Below are positions 55,346-64,000 of a stretch of 64,000 nt of DNA, piece after piece. Source of the DNA: Hufsiella ginkgonis (GTDB lineage: Bacteria > Bacteroidota > Bacteroidia > Sphingobacteriales > Sphingobacteriaceae); assembly GCF_009834915.1 (NCBI RefSeq), contig NZ_WVHS01000006.1:62001-126000 (forward strand), given 5' to 3'. The position numbers and the translations under genes are program-made. The stretch's first letter is position 1; every line of letters starts with the position of its first letter. The notes below the pieces were generated by a model. That model searched no databases. It had not been told where the DNA came from and saw nothing but the letters and a program-made list of their open reading frames with translations.

Positions 55346-58297
55346 TTAGTTGGCTTTATATATTTCTACTTCTATAATGCTGAGCGTTCCTTTTGCGTCC
55401 TGGTCACCGCGCGCTACACCGTCATCGAGCTTCTTTCCGGAAAGCTCGGTTCCAGTGGTAGTTACGCCGGTGCTGCCCGCGGTAAGCCGGATGGTTATGG
55501 TTTTCCCCTTTACTGGTTTACAAACTGCGGTAAAATATCCGAGGCCAGTGGCCGTGTTCCCGTTAAATACCTCCTGGCCGTCAACCAGGATACGGAGCGG
55601 ATAAATCCGCGTACGGAAATTATTCAGTTTGAGCACTACTTCGTTCACCACCGAAGCTTCCTTGAGCTCATATTTTACCCAGGCGGTAGCTGCCTTTCCA
55701 TCATTCACCCAATCAGACAGCTCATTATCGTCGAAACTCGCCGTCACGTTACTTTCATTTGCACCGGCGGTTGCCGAAGCTATCTTTAATGGCAGCCGGC
55801 TAACGGTATAAGATTGGCCCGCAGGTGTAGGCCCGCGGCCGAGATTCACCGGTAACCCGGCAGCGGGAAGTTCCCCGGATAAGCCGCCGGTAACCTTTAC
55901 CGGGGCCGAAACCCAGCTAACTGAGGCAGGTTTAAGCCCTGCTGCGGTTGCAGAGACGACGATCTTGCCTGCTTTAGCCAGGGAACGAATGATCACCCGG
56001 TTCACTCCGCATTCTACCGGAAGGTCTTTAGAGAGGATAAAGTTGCCTGCACCCTGTGCGATTCCCCCGCGCCATTCCGCCGGACCGGTCATGGAAAAAT
56101 GGATGGTATCCATTGCCGTAGGGCAGCGATTGCCCGCAGCATCTACCACTTCTACTTCCGCCATCGCAAGATCCGCCCCATCGGCTTTTAAGCCCAGCGG
56201 CGATTGGATGGGTGTAAGACGAATTGCCGCCGGTTCCCCGGCCGTCTTCAGCTGTGCTTCTGCCAGCTTCTTGCCGGCACCGTCGTAAGAAATTGCTTTG
56301 ATGGTTCCGGGCTGCCACTCAACATCATTAAAGGTGAACAAAAAATGGCTGCTGCGATTGCCCATACCCAATGATCTCCCGTTCACAAACAGCTCCACCT
56401 TTTCGCCGGCGGCTACCACGTAAATATTTTTCCTGGTACCTGGCCGGTAATTCCAATGCCCGACCAGGTGAATGCCCGTATTGTCGGGATCTACCCAACC
56501 GTTCCACATCACTTTGTGCGCAAAAAAACCGTCCTTTGGAATCCGCATGGCGTCCGTCTCGCCGCTTCTCCGGTAATTTTCCTCTCCCCGGAAATGGGTG
56601 TTAGAATCTGAAAAAATAATATTTACACCGCCTGAGCTCACTCTTTCGCCTGTTCCCGGGCGCTCGTGCCAGTAATCGAACCAACGTGCCACGTTCTCAA
56701 TGGCATGCGAATCCTGGTTACGATTATAGTCACTGGCGTCAGTTCCTTTATAAAGCGGGCCGGTCCCGTTTTTATGGTAAGGGGGACTATACTCGTCCCA
56801 ATATTTCCGCAGGCCCTCATCACGGGAGTACTCGGTGGCCCATAGCGGTTTCGTCGCGCTTTTGTTGATGTAAAGCATTTCACCGCCATATTCCGCTTCG
56901 GGGATGTCGAGCATTTCGCGGGAACCGATCGCCCGGCCGCCATATGGATCATATTGATTGCGGATGGCCTTCATTTCTTTCATATGCGCTGCGCTGATTG
57001 ACTCGTTCCCGCACTCATAAAATACGATGCTGGGGTTATTGCGGTTATAAATGATCGCATCGCGCATCACCTCCTTGCGTTGCTCCCAACGGCGGCCTTC
57101 CACGTCTTTCTCCGCATCGCCGGCAGGCATCGCCTGTAACAGGCCTACCCGGTCGCAGGATTCGATATCCTGCTTCCAGGGCGTAATGTGCATCCAGCGA
57201 ACCAGGTTTCCGTTACTTTCAACCATCAGGCGGTTACTATAGTCGCTCATCCAAGGCGGCACCGAAAGACCGACGGCGGGCCACTCGTTGCTGGTGCGCT
57301 GGCCGTAGCCGTGTACCATTAACACCCGGTCGTTCAGGTAGAACATGCCATTTTTAAACGCCGTTTTGCGGAAGCCTGTACGCGTAATCACTTCATCCAC
57401 AGGACGGTTATTTACCAGCAGCCTTGTAGTTATCGTATACAGGTAACCGTAACCCCAACTCCAGAAGTGAAGCCCCGAAATCCTTGAAGAGGCGGTAACT
57501 ATTTGTGTTTCACCGGCCTGAAGTGATTTTTGCTTCCCGTTGAAGATACGCACTACCTTGTCTTGTAAATCCCGTACTTCTACCTGGTACATAAAGTTAA
57601 CGGGACCGGACTGTTCGTTACGTACCTCGGAGCTGGCGTGGATATTCGCTTCGCCGCCTTGCATATCGAAACTATCTGCGTAAACATAGGTTCCGGTAGT
57701 GCCCAGGAAAGTATAGAGCGGCAATGTCTGGAACAGCCTCCCCGAAAAATGCAGCCAGACGTTTTTCGACAAGCCGCCGTAATTAGCATTAAAATTTTTG
57801 TCATTCCATTGAAAACCGGAGCCGCCTGATTTTTCTTTATAGTCCCATGCATTATCGGTGCGTACGGCGATCACATTATCGCCGCCTGCTTTGATCAGAC
57901 CTGTCAGGTCGAAGCCAAACGCCATCACGCCGTTTTCATGACGCCCGATCAGCTTCCCATTGAGGTAGACCTCACCGGCCTGCCGCACCCCTTCGAACTC
58001 AATAAAGATCTTGCCCCTTGCATAGAAAGCCGGTACCCGGAAATGTTTGCGGTACCATGCAATGCCGGTAGGAAGCTGGTCAATGGATTTCCGGAAGGCA
58101 TCGTCTTCATTCCAGGCATGCGGTAAGGTAATGTCCTTCCAGGCTGTATCGTCAAAGCCGGTTGTTTCTGCGCCTTTCGGGTCACCCGCAAATACTTTCC
58201 AGCCGGGGTTAAAATTCATTTTCGCCCTTGGCGGAAGTCCGAACGCATTAATAATCGCCGACAAAACAAATACGCCGGTAACCAAATATTTTTTCAT
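55346..58297 (-). CDS. Secreted GH2 family glycoside hydrolase (beta-galactosidase/glucuronidase type)
   Basis: A 983-residue protein with a signal peptide. Domains in order: sugar-binding jelly roll (about 25-190, with [10 protein letters not shown] and [12 protein letters not shown]), immunoglobulin-like domain, TIM barrel (about 300-600) and C-terminal beta-sandwich domains, the last resembling an F5/8-type (discoidin) module ([21 protein letters not shown]). The acid/base glutamate is in VFYECGNES near 431 and the nucleophile in [11 protein letters not shown] near 487. The true glycoside (galactoside, glucuronide or other) cannot be fixed by eye. Surrounded by rhamnogalacturonan-type enzymes. 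Confidence 0.88.
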   Translation of the reverse strand: MKKYLVTGVFVLSAIINAFGLPPRAKMNFNPGWKVFAGDPKGAETTGFDDTAWKDITLPHAWNEDDAFRKSIDQLPTGIAWYRKHFRVPAFYARGKIFIEFEGVRQAGEVYLNGKLIGRHENGVMAFGFDLTGLIKAGGDNVIAVRTDNAWDYKEKSGGSGFQWNDKNFNANYGGLSKNVWLHFSGRLFQTLPLYTFLGTTGTYVYADSFDMQGGEANIHASSEVRNEQSGPVNFMYQVEVRDLQDKVVRIFNGKQKSLQAGETQIVTASSRISGLHFWSWGYGYLYTITTRLLVNNRPVDEVITRTGFRKTAFKNGMFYLNDRVLMVHGYGQRTSNEWPAVGLSVPPWMSDYSNRLMVESNGNLVRWMHITPWKQDIESCDRVGLLQAMPAGDAEKDVEGRRWEQRKEVMRDAIIYNRNNPSIVFYECGNESISAAHMKEMKAIRNQYDPYGGRAIGSREMLDIPEAEYGGEMLYINKSATKPLWATEYSRDEGLRKYWDEYSPPYHKNGTGPLYKGTDASDYNRNQDSHAIENVARWFDYWHERPGTGERVSSGGVNIIFSDSNTHFRGEENYRRSGETDAMRIPKDGFFAHKVMWNGWVDPDNTGIHLVGHWNYRPGTRKNIYVVAAGEKVELFVNGRSLGMGNRSSHFLFTFNDVEWQPGTIKAISYDGAGKKLAEAQLKTAGEPAAIRLTPIQSPLGLKADGADLAMAEVEVVDAAGNRCPTAMDTIHFSMTGPAEWRGGIAQGAGNFILSKDLPVECGVNRVIIRSLAKAGKIVVSATAAGLKPASVSWVSAPVKVTGGLSGELPAAGLPVNLGRGPTPAGQSYTVSRLPLKIASATAGANESNVTASFDDNELSDWVNDGKAATAWVKYELKEASVVNEVVLKLNNFRTRIYPLRILVDGQEVFNGNTATGLGYFTAVCKPVKGKTITIRLTAGSTGVTTTGTELSGKKLDDGVARGDQDAKGTLSIIEVEIYKAN

Positions 58298-58382
58298 CCT
58301 GCTAGCTTACAATTAAACTTATTGAACTCTTTTATCACCGATTGGCTTTACCCGGTTAAACAAGGGACCTGGTGCGCATTTC

Positions 58383-60881
58383 CTAATAAATTACTACCTG
58401 GCTGATCACGGTCCCGGGATCCAGGGGATAGATCCGGATGGTTGAAACGCCTTCGCTCACGATGCTCTTTGCCGACTTTGAAGCAAAGCCTCTCAAAACG
58501 TTTTGTCGCCATTCGGCATTTTCCGATGCGGGTACCACGTTAAATACCTGCGGCTCGCCGCCATTAATGACAATCGCGAACCTTACGCCTCTTTTCTCAA
58601 AAATGCCCTGGGTGGGAAGGCAACGTACCTCAAAAGTATGTTCTCCTTTCGTCAAGCTTGTCTTGTATTCGACGAAGGCGGCAGACGACAACGCATCCGG
58701 CTTCACCGGGGCGGACGTAAAAGGCATTAAGGTGATCCCGTTTCCACCCACGCCAAGTCCTTGCATGAGTATAAGCTTTGTACCCGCTGCGTCTTTGCGG
58801 GAGGAAAAAGATGATGCCTGGATCACGACGGGATCTGCGGCGCTAGTTTTGCGGAATGCTTCCACGGGTGATTTCCCTGCTCCGTTTAACTCCGGCATTT
58901 TAAATACTTCCTGGTCGCGGGGGTGCCAGCTCATCATGCCCGACCATTTTCCGCCGCTGATCTCCGTATTGTAAGTATCCGTAATAGCACCGATCTGGTT
59001 AAACGCAGCGGTTGCCATTTTCGCATACTTAGCCGAATCGGGGCTTCCGATACTTGCATTCATCCGGCTTTTGGATGCGTACAGGACCTTCTCGTTCATC
59101 AGCCGGGCACCCATAACCGGGTAGGTAATTAATTGAAAATAGGCATCTTTGAGCCGTTTAGGTACTTGCTTTTCCAGCAAGGCTGCTTTATCGGCAATCA
59201 GCTTATAATCGAGAAGGCGTTGATCGGCTTCTTTTTCGCTAAAGGATACTACGCCCATGTGTTCCGGCTTCGCCGATTGCGCCAGGCGATAGTAGTCCAT
59301 TTTTATTTGACTGATGCTTTTAGCGAGGGGTTTTCCAAAGATCTGCCCCGCCCAATATTCCGCATAGGCGGATGCGTTTTCGGGCTTCCAGCGGTTCACG
59401 TCCCAGGCGAGGTCCATGGCGAACTGGGTTTCCATTTCGGCCGGTTTAATATCGCCGACATTGATCACCCACAACCTGTCTGACCCGTAGGCATATGCTT
59501 TACTCAGCTCAAACGAGATCAGTGATGGCGAAATGCTTGAGAGCCAGAGATAATCGTTCGGAGCTCCCCAATAGGAAATATGGTAGTACACCCCGCTCCC
59601 GCCTGCACGTTTCTGTTCAGCGGGAGTAGAAAGCTGGCGAATATATCCGTGGTTATCATCGGCCCATACGATGGTAACATCATCCGGGAGCTCCAAACCC
59701 GCCTGGTATAATGACAATACTTCTTTATACGGGCAGAAGATCTGCGGGATCTGTGCTACCGGTGTCGTCATGTTACGGGCAAAGATCTCGCGCTGTCCCT
59801 TAATCACATTTCCCAGCAGCTTAACTTTTTCTTTGCGGTCCGGCGGGCCGGGCATGCTCCCATCGTGAATACCGCGCATCCCGACCGTATAAACCGATTC
59901 ATAGCCTTTCGATTGCCGGATCCGGTCTTCCCAGTACCGGTCCATTTGTGGTTTATTAAGATCGTAGCGCCATTCGCCCGGCTTTACATGATATTCTTCT
60001 TCAAAATTCTCTGCCCACTCGAACACGTTGTTACGCAGCATCGGCTCGCAGTGGCTGCCGCCTATTACGATGGCATATTTATCGGCAGCAACGGGATTAC
60101 CTGGATAATAATAAAAAGCTTTCGTGCAAGGATGCATGGCAGGCCATATATAGTTGGCTTTCATGCGAAGCAATAATTCGAAGATCTTGGTATAGGTGTT
60201 CGGACCGATATCTTTTACCTCCTTGTCGAGGTTCTTTGCGGCCCATGGCTGTAGGCCCCAGTCTTCATCATTCAGGAAGATCCCGCGATATTTTACGGAA
60301 GGCGGGCCCTCGATACTTTCGCCGGGCGATACATAGAGACCGTCCCGGTGTTCGGGTGTTACATCGGCCCACCAATACCAGGGCGATACACCGATCATCC
60401 CCGAAAGCTCGAAAACGCCAAACGCTGTACCGCGCCGATCGCTTCCGGAAATCACCAAAGCTTGTTTAGTCCCCGGAAAGGGCTTATCGACCACCGCAAT
60501 AGAAAACGTTTCCCATTTCCCGCGGATCTTTTCCGCATCGATCTTTCCGGATGCAGCAAGCGCATCTACCAGTTTCGAGCTGTTAAGTGTACCGATAATT
60601 ACGGCGTATTCAGCGGGCTGGTCATTTACCGTTCTTACAGATGGAAGCGTACCGGTTACCCGCCGCACGTCTTCCGCGAAAGCGTTGGCGGCAATACTTA
60701 CTACCTCCGCATCGCGCTGATCATAGTAAATTGCGGCTGCACGTTGCTGGTATGCCAACCGGAAATAACCGCTTTTAAGCGTAGATGAGAGGCTGATCCT
60801 ATTTACCTGGGCTGCAGCATTTCGCTGAAAAAGCACACAAAAAAACAGGATCAACCACTCAAACCGCTTTAAGCTCATCAT
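58383..60881 (-). CDS. Secreted GH115 family alpha-glucuronidase
   Basis: An 832-residue protein with a signal peptide (cut near NAAAQ). It covers the GH115 core: AAIYYDQRDAEVVSIAANAFAEDVRR in the first domain, ISGSDRRGTAFGVFELSGMIGVSPWYWWADV, GIFLNDEDWGLQPW, VGMRGIHDGSMPG and IVWADDNHGYIRQL. GH115 enzymes remove (4-O-methyl)-glucuronic acid from xylan and other glucuronylated glycans. A C-terminal domain ends PGTVISQVVIY. The start overlaps the M28 peptidase stop by four bases (ATGA). Confidence 0.9.
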   Translation of the reverse strand: MMSLKRFEWLILFFCVLFQRNAAAQVNRISLSSTLKSGYFRLAYQQRAAAIYYDQRDAEVVSIAANAFAEDVRRVTGTLPSVRTVNDQPAEYAVIIGTLNSSKLVDALAASGKIDAEKIRGKWETFSIAVVDKPFPGTKQALVISGSDRRGTAFGVFELSGMIGVSPWYWWADVTPEHRDGLYVSPGESIEGPPSVKYRGIFLNDEDWGLQPWAAKNLDKEVKDIGPNTYTKIFELLLRMKANYIWPAMHPCTKAFYYYPGNPVAADKYAIVIGGSHCEPMLRNNVFEWAENFEEEYHVKPGEWRYDLNKPQMDRYWEDRIRQSKGYESVYTVGMRGIHDGSMPGPPDRKEKVKLLGNVIKGQREIFARNMTTPVAQIPQIFCPYKEVLSLYQAGLELPDDVTIVWADDNHGYIRQLSTPAEQKRAGGSGVYYHISYWGAPNDYLWLSSISPSLISFELSKAYAYGSDRLWVINVGDIKPAEMETQFAMDLAWDVNRWKPENASAYAEYWAGQIFGKPLAKSISQIKMDYYRLAQSAKPEHMGVVSFSEKEADQRLLDYKLIADKAALLEKQVPKRLKDAYFQLITYPVMGARLMNEKVLYASKSRMNASIGSPDSAKYAKMATAAFNQIGAITDTYNTEISGGKWSGMMSWHPRDQEVFKMPELNGAGKSPVEAFRKTSAADPVVIQASSFSSRKDAAGTKLILMQGLGVGGNGITLMPFTSAPVKPDALSSAAFVEYKTSLTKGEHTFEVRCLPTQGIFEKRGVRFAIVINGGEPQVFNVVPASENAEWRQNVLRGFASKSAKSIVSEGVSTIRIYPLDPGTVISQVVIY

Positions 60882-62512
60882 TTCTTTTCTTTATCCCGGA
60901 TGGCTTTAAACTCCGATTCCGGCTTCCACTGCGGCCATTTATCGCTAAATGCCAGTCGTTTGCCCACATTAAACAGTAATTCCAGGTCGTCAATAGCGCC
61001 ATCGTAATTCCAGCCCGGATTAAATTCATCCGACGGCTGGTGATAGTAATTCTTGGTATAATCATCGGCCATCTGTTTCCCGTATTCTTTTCCTTTACCG
61101 ATCACATCAATCCCGTTTTCGAGATACAGGGCAGGAATACCGATCTTTGCGAAGTTGAAATGATCTGAACGGAAGTAATATCCAGCTTCGGGATGCGGCT
61201 CGGGCGCCACGTAGCGGTCCTTTTTCCCCGCCTCTTCTCTCAGCATATCTTCGAGCTCCGACTGACCGACGCCTACTACCACGATATCTTTGGTCTTGCC
61301 GTGTACGTTCATCCCGTCCATATTGATATTGGCCACGGTTTGGGAGGCCGGGTAGATCGGGTGTTTCGAATACCAGGCCGCACCGAGCAATCCTTGTTCC
61401 TCGGCGGTAACCGACAGGAAAACGATGGTACGTTCCGGCCTGGGATCCAACGACTTAAACACTTTTGCGATTTCCATCAGCGAAGCCGTTCCGCTGGCGT
61501 TGTCTAACGCACCATTGTTGATCGAGTCGCCTTTAGCGTTCGGCTTCCCTATTCCGAGATGGTCCCAGTGCGCCGAGTAGATGATCAATTCTTCGGGGTG
61601 TTTAGAACCGGTGATCTTACCGACCACGTTGTGCGACAGGTCTTTTTTCACCTTCACCTGCATGGACGCAGCTAACTTCAGGTTCATCGGCACCGGTTTA
61701 AAGCCTTTTTGTTTTGCCTGTACCATCAGCATGGTATCGAGACCGGCGGCTTCGAATAATTTCTTGCCTGTTGGACCGGTTACCCAGCCGATGGCCGCGC
61801 ACTGGTAGTCTTTCGACTCCAGGTTGAGGCGTGCTGCATTCCAGTTATTCTGGATCACGTTAAAGCCGTAGCTGGCGCCGGCGGTGTCGTGGATAATGAG
61901 GCAGCCCTTTGCTCCCTGGCGGGCAGCTTCTTCGAATTTATAGGTCCAGCGACCATAATAGGTCATGGTGTTGCCTTTAAATAAGGTAGTATCTGATTCA
62001 GTACCAAAGTCAGGATCGTTCACCATTACGAGCACTACCTTTCCTTTTACATCCAGGCCTGCGTAGTCGTTCCATCCCAATTCGGGGGCTACAATACCGT
62101 ATCCTGCAAAAACCAGCTCATCATTATCGAGGCTAACCTTGGCGTCCGTGCGTTGTGTCCAGATCACGTAATCGTCAAAGCCTTTCAGGGTAAAATTTCC
62201 CTTCGGGGAAGTAACCAGCATGGTTGCAGAAGCGGTCGGCGTGATCTCTACCAACGGTACATCCTGTAAAAAACTATTGCCGTTACCCGGCTCCAGGCCG
62301 AGCTTTTTAAACTCCTCCTCGAGGTAAGCGATCGTCTTAGTTTCACCGGCGGTAAAAGGCTTCCGGCCCATAAACTCATCCGAAGAAAGCGTTTTAATAT
62401 GCGCGGCGATCGACTCCTTACTAAAAGGGGCCTGGGTGAGTTCCGGCCGGTTGCATGACGCCAGCGAGGCGCCTGCAAAAACAAGGCAAGTGAGTTTGTT
62501 GAGTGTCTTCAT
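60878..62512 (-). CDS. M28 family metallopeptidase with PA-domain insert, exported
   Basis: A 544-residue protein with a lipoprotein-like N-terminus (CLVFAGASLASC followed by NRPEL), so probably a surface or periplasmic lipoprotein. The M28 core begins with AAHIKTLSSDEFMGRKPFTAGE; a PA-type insert occupies about 130-260; zinc ligands lie in SAHWDHLGIG near 315, DNASGTA near 337, and the glutamate pair TAEEQGLLG near 367. These are di-zinc aminopeptidases or carboxypeptidases. Its stop overlaps the GH115 start, which ties it to the sugar cluster. Confidence 0.88.
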   Translation of the reverse strand: MKTLNKLTCLVFAGASLASCNRPELTQAPFSKESIAAHIKTLSSDEFMGRKPFTAGETKTIAYLEEEFKKLGLEPGNGNSFLQDVPLVEITPTASATMLVTSPKGNFTLKGFDDYVIWTQRTDAKVSLDNDELVFAGYGIVAPELGWNDYAGLDVKGKVVLVMVNDPDFGTESDTTLFKGNTMTYYGRWTYKFEEAARQGAKGCLIIHDTAGASYGFNVIQNNWNAARLNLESKDYQCAAIGWVTGPTGKKLFEAAGLDTMLMVQAKQKGFKPVPMNLKLAASMQVKVKKDLSHNVVGKITGSKHPEELIIYSAHWDHLGIGKPNAKGDSINNGALDNASGTASLMEIAKVFKSLDPRPERTIVFLSVTAEEQGLLGAAWYSKHPIYPASQTVANINMDGMNVHGKTKDIVVVGVGQSELEDMLREEAGKKDRYVAPEPHPEAGYYFRSDHFNFAKIGIPALYLENGIDVIGKGKEYGKQMADDYTKNYYHQPSDEFNPGWNYDGAIDDLELLFNVGKRLAFSDKWPQWKPESEFKAIRDKEKK

Positions 62513-62536
62513 AGTTAAAACTACTAACTTTAAGAC

Positions 62537-63703
62537 TTATTTTATCTTATAAACTTCGCTTCCCGCCAGGAGAAAACAACCCAGTCCAAAATCCTCGAAA
62601 TTGGGCTCCCGGTCATAAGTTACGGGTTGGCTGTCTTTAGGCTCCTTCCCTGTTCCCTGTACATATCCAAGAAAACCATTAGGATGTACAGAATCTTTGA
62701 TCATGGCATTCCAGGCCTTGATAAGCACCGGTCGATACGTTTTTTCGTCGATCAGTTTATTATTAATACCCCAGGCCATCCCGTAAACAAAGAGGGAGGT
62801 GCCGGTAATCTCCTTCCCGCCAAAGTCGGAAGGGTCGTGAAGGCTTACGTTCCACAGGCCGTCTTCGCGCTGGATGGCCGGCAATGCGCTTAACAGGTCT
62901 TTATAATCTTTCAGGTACTCGTTATAATGCGGGTCTGATTTCGGCAGCACCTGGAGTGTACGCACCAATGCCGCCACTACCCAACCGTTCCCGCGCGACC
63001 AGTAACAATCCTGCCCGTTCGGCTCTTTGTACGGAGGCACGAAATCCTTGTCCCGCCACCATAATTTATCTTCCGGGTTGAACAACCCCTTTCCACCCTG
63101 CTGATATTTTGTGTCAGCGTACATTTCGTACATTTTATGAAAATAAGTAGTGTCGTTATAAACGACGCCCAACCTCGTAAAAACGGGCATGGCCATCTGG
63201 AAAGCATCTATCCACCACCAGTCGTCTTTTTTGGGGCTGCTCACCATCAGGTCGATGGACGCCTTGATATCTTTGATCCGTTCGGGGTTCTTCTTTTTAT
63301 CGAGCAGATACAGGTCGATATACGTTTGTCCGCAGGCCTGGTCGTCGCCATTACGCGTTTTTACCCCGTTGCGGAGCCCCCATTTATGCGCTTCTCCCCA
63401 GGCAACTGCGTAATCATAGTATTTCTTTTTTTGATTTTTATCCTTATCGACAGCATGAAGCGCCATTAATCCTTCGTAATAAACGGCCCTTGTCCATATA
63501 TTCGAAGGGCGTTCGCGTTCCGTCACGATCGGTTTCGCCACATCCGGCCACTTCTGCATAAAATACGCATTGGTGATTCGCATGGCATTCAATACTTCTT
63601 TTTTATCGGGTGTTTTCTGCGCATAAACGCCGGTTTGCAGGGCAGCCAGGAGGATCGCAGGGAAAGTCATCGCTTTCCAAAAAGAAGTTCTGAACAAGGG
63701 CAT
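62537..63703 (-). CDS. GH105 family unsaturated rhamnogalacturonyl hydrolase
   Basis: A 388-residue (alpha/alpha)6-barrel enzyme with a signal peptide. GDDQACGQTYIDLYLL near 118 (catalytic aspartate pair), WWWIDAFQMAMPVFTRLG near 164 and WSRGNGWVVAALVR near 235 are characteristic of the YteR/RhiN group. It removes unsaturated uronic acid from the non-reducing end of oligosaccharides made by rhamnogalacturonan lyases. It lies upstream of the M28 gene, 24 bases apart. Confidence 0.9.
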   Translation of the reverse strand: MPLFRTSFWKAMTFPAILLAALQTGVYAQKTPDKKEVLNAMRITNAYFMQKWPDVAKPIVTERERPSNIWTRAVYYEGLMALHAVDKDKNQKKKYYDYAVAWGEAHKWGLRNGVKTRNGDDQACGQTYIDLYLLDKKKNPERIKDIKASIDLMVSSPKKDDWWWIDAFQMAMPVFTRLGVVYNDTTYFHKMYEMYADTKYQQGGKGLFNPEDKLWWRDKDFVPPYKEPNGQDCYWSRGNGWVVAALVRTLQVLPKSDPHYNEYLKDYKDLLSALPAIQREDGLWNVSLHDPSDFGGKEITGTSLFVYGMAWGINNKLIDEKTYRPVLIKAWNAMIKDSVHPNGFLGYVQGTGKEPKDSQPVTYDREPNFEDFGLGCFLLAGSEVYKIK

Positions 63704-63799
63704 GATAGTAGCTTAAACTGGTTATGCCGCTAGTATCGGGCTTATTGGGTGAAAGAGCAACCTGTGGTGTCCTGCCCTGTTTGGTCCGCAAACTTTCGG

Positions 63800-64000
63800 C
63801 TACCTTGCGCTCAATTCATAAGTCTTGCCTTTAAGAGACTGAAATTCAGTAACAAACCAGGCGCCTTCCGGTTTAGAGACAGCAGCTACGCCCTTGATGT
63901 TTACGGGCAACGCCGACCTGATCCTGCAAATTCCACCGTTACCGGAAAGGACTTTTGCGGTAACTAATTTGTTATTATTCCAGGTCATGGCAACGGTAAA
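63800..64000 (-). CDS. C-terminal fragment of a glycoside hydrolase-like protein, 5' partial at window edge
   Basis: The frame is open to the right edge; only 66 residues are visible, ending GKTYELSAR. The piece FTVAMTWNNNKLVTAKVLSG then GGICRIRSALPV resembles the C-terminal beta domain of GH95-type fucosidases and related enzymes (family recalled from pattern, not verified). It lies 96 bases upstream of GH105 on the same strand and so probably belongs to the cluster. Confidence 0.55.
   Translation of the reverse strand, partial: FTVAMTWNNNKLVTAKVLSGNGGICRIRSALPVNIKGVAAVSKPEGAWFVTEFQSLKGKTYELSAR

Overview
The window is ordinary chromosome of a member of the Bacteroidota, most likely Chitinophagales or Sphingobacteriales. 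The evidence is a PorT-type type IX secretion protein, a protein with a type IX C-terminal sorting domain, the Bacteroidota -7 promoter motif TAnnTTTG in front of several genes, Bacteroidota-type ParC/ParE, and a glycoside hydrolase locus of the PUL style. Base composition is moderate and looks uniform by eye. I saw no rRNA, tRNA, CRISPR array, transposase, prophage or defence island. About 58 protein genes are supported, two of them cut by the window edges.

Layout. 1-3.3 kb (+): aroA (5' end outside the window), aroC and a secreted esterase-like hydrolase overlapping aroC. 3.3-7.9 kb (-): an FHS sugar transporter, a dCMP deaminase and a paired M16 protease (one catalytic subunit, one R/Y-type partner). 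8.1-13.7 kb: a LysE exporter, a PurF-family amidotransferase and a soluble histidine kinase with six PAS domains. 13.7-21.5 kb (-): the membrane half of complex I, nuoHIJKLMN, with its own promoter and no nuoA-G beside it. 21.5-32.6 kb (-): an envelope biogenesis block (two OmpH/Skp chaperones, BamA, UppS, a DUF6089 barrel), then NAD kinase, a CBS protein, hydrolases, YqeY, an SDR, PorT and MenG/UbiE. 32.7-38.4 kb (+): EngB, a UbiA-family prenyltransferase, an M3 oligopeptidase, an unknown bitopic protein and an amino acid permease. 38.4-40.4 kb (-): Kup. 40.7-44.2 kb (+): a type IX sorted protein, an FAH-family enzyme, an M23 peptidase and PrxQ/Bcp. 44.2-50.1 kb: topoisomerase IV (parC and parE on the minus strand) with an NTF2-like secreted protein and cytidine deaminase between them. 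50.1-51.2 kb: a structured intergenic region, two very small protein genes, a terminator and an inverted-repeat element. 51.2-64 kb (-): a GntR/LacI-like regulator and a rhamnose- and uronate-directed saccharification cluster (GH106, RhaM, GH2, GH115, an M28 peptidase, GH105 and the tail of another enzyme).

How the parts fit. The last 13 kb look like a rhamnogalacturonan or rhamnosylated-glucuronoglycan utilisation locus. Exo-acting secreted enzymes would release rhamnose and (unsaturated) uronic acids, RhaM would interconvert rhamnose anomers, and the GntR-type sensor is the obvious candidate regulator. No SusC/SusD pair is in view. The 21.5-32.6 kb block joins outer-membrane protein delivery (Skp, BamA), the undecaprenyl carrier (UppS) and type IX secretion (PorT).

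The most interesting unexplained signals are non-coding: a 385-bp region beside parE with a perfect DnaA box inside a palindrome plus a second perfect inverted repeat; GTTAAA repeats spaced roughly in helical turns exactly 70 nt before two short secreted-protein genes; and three families of intergenic inverted or tandem repeats. I found no convincing wholly new multi-gene system.
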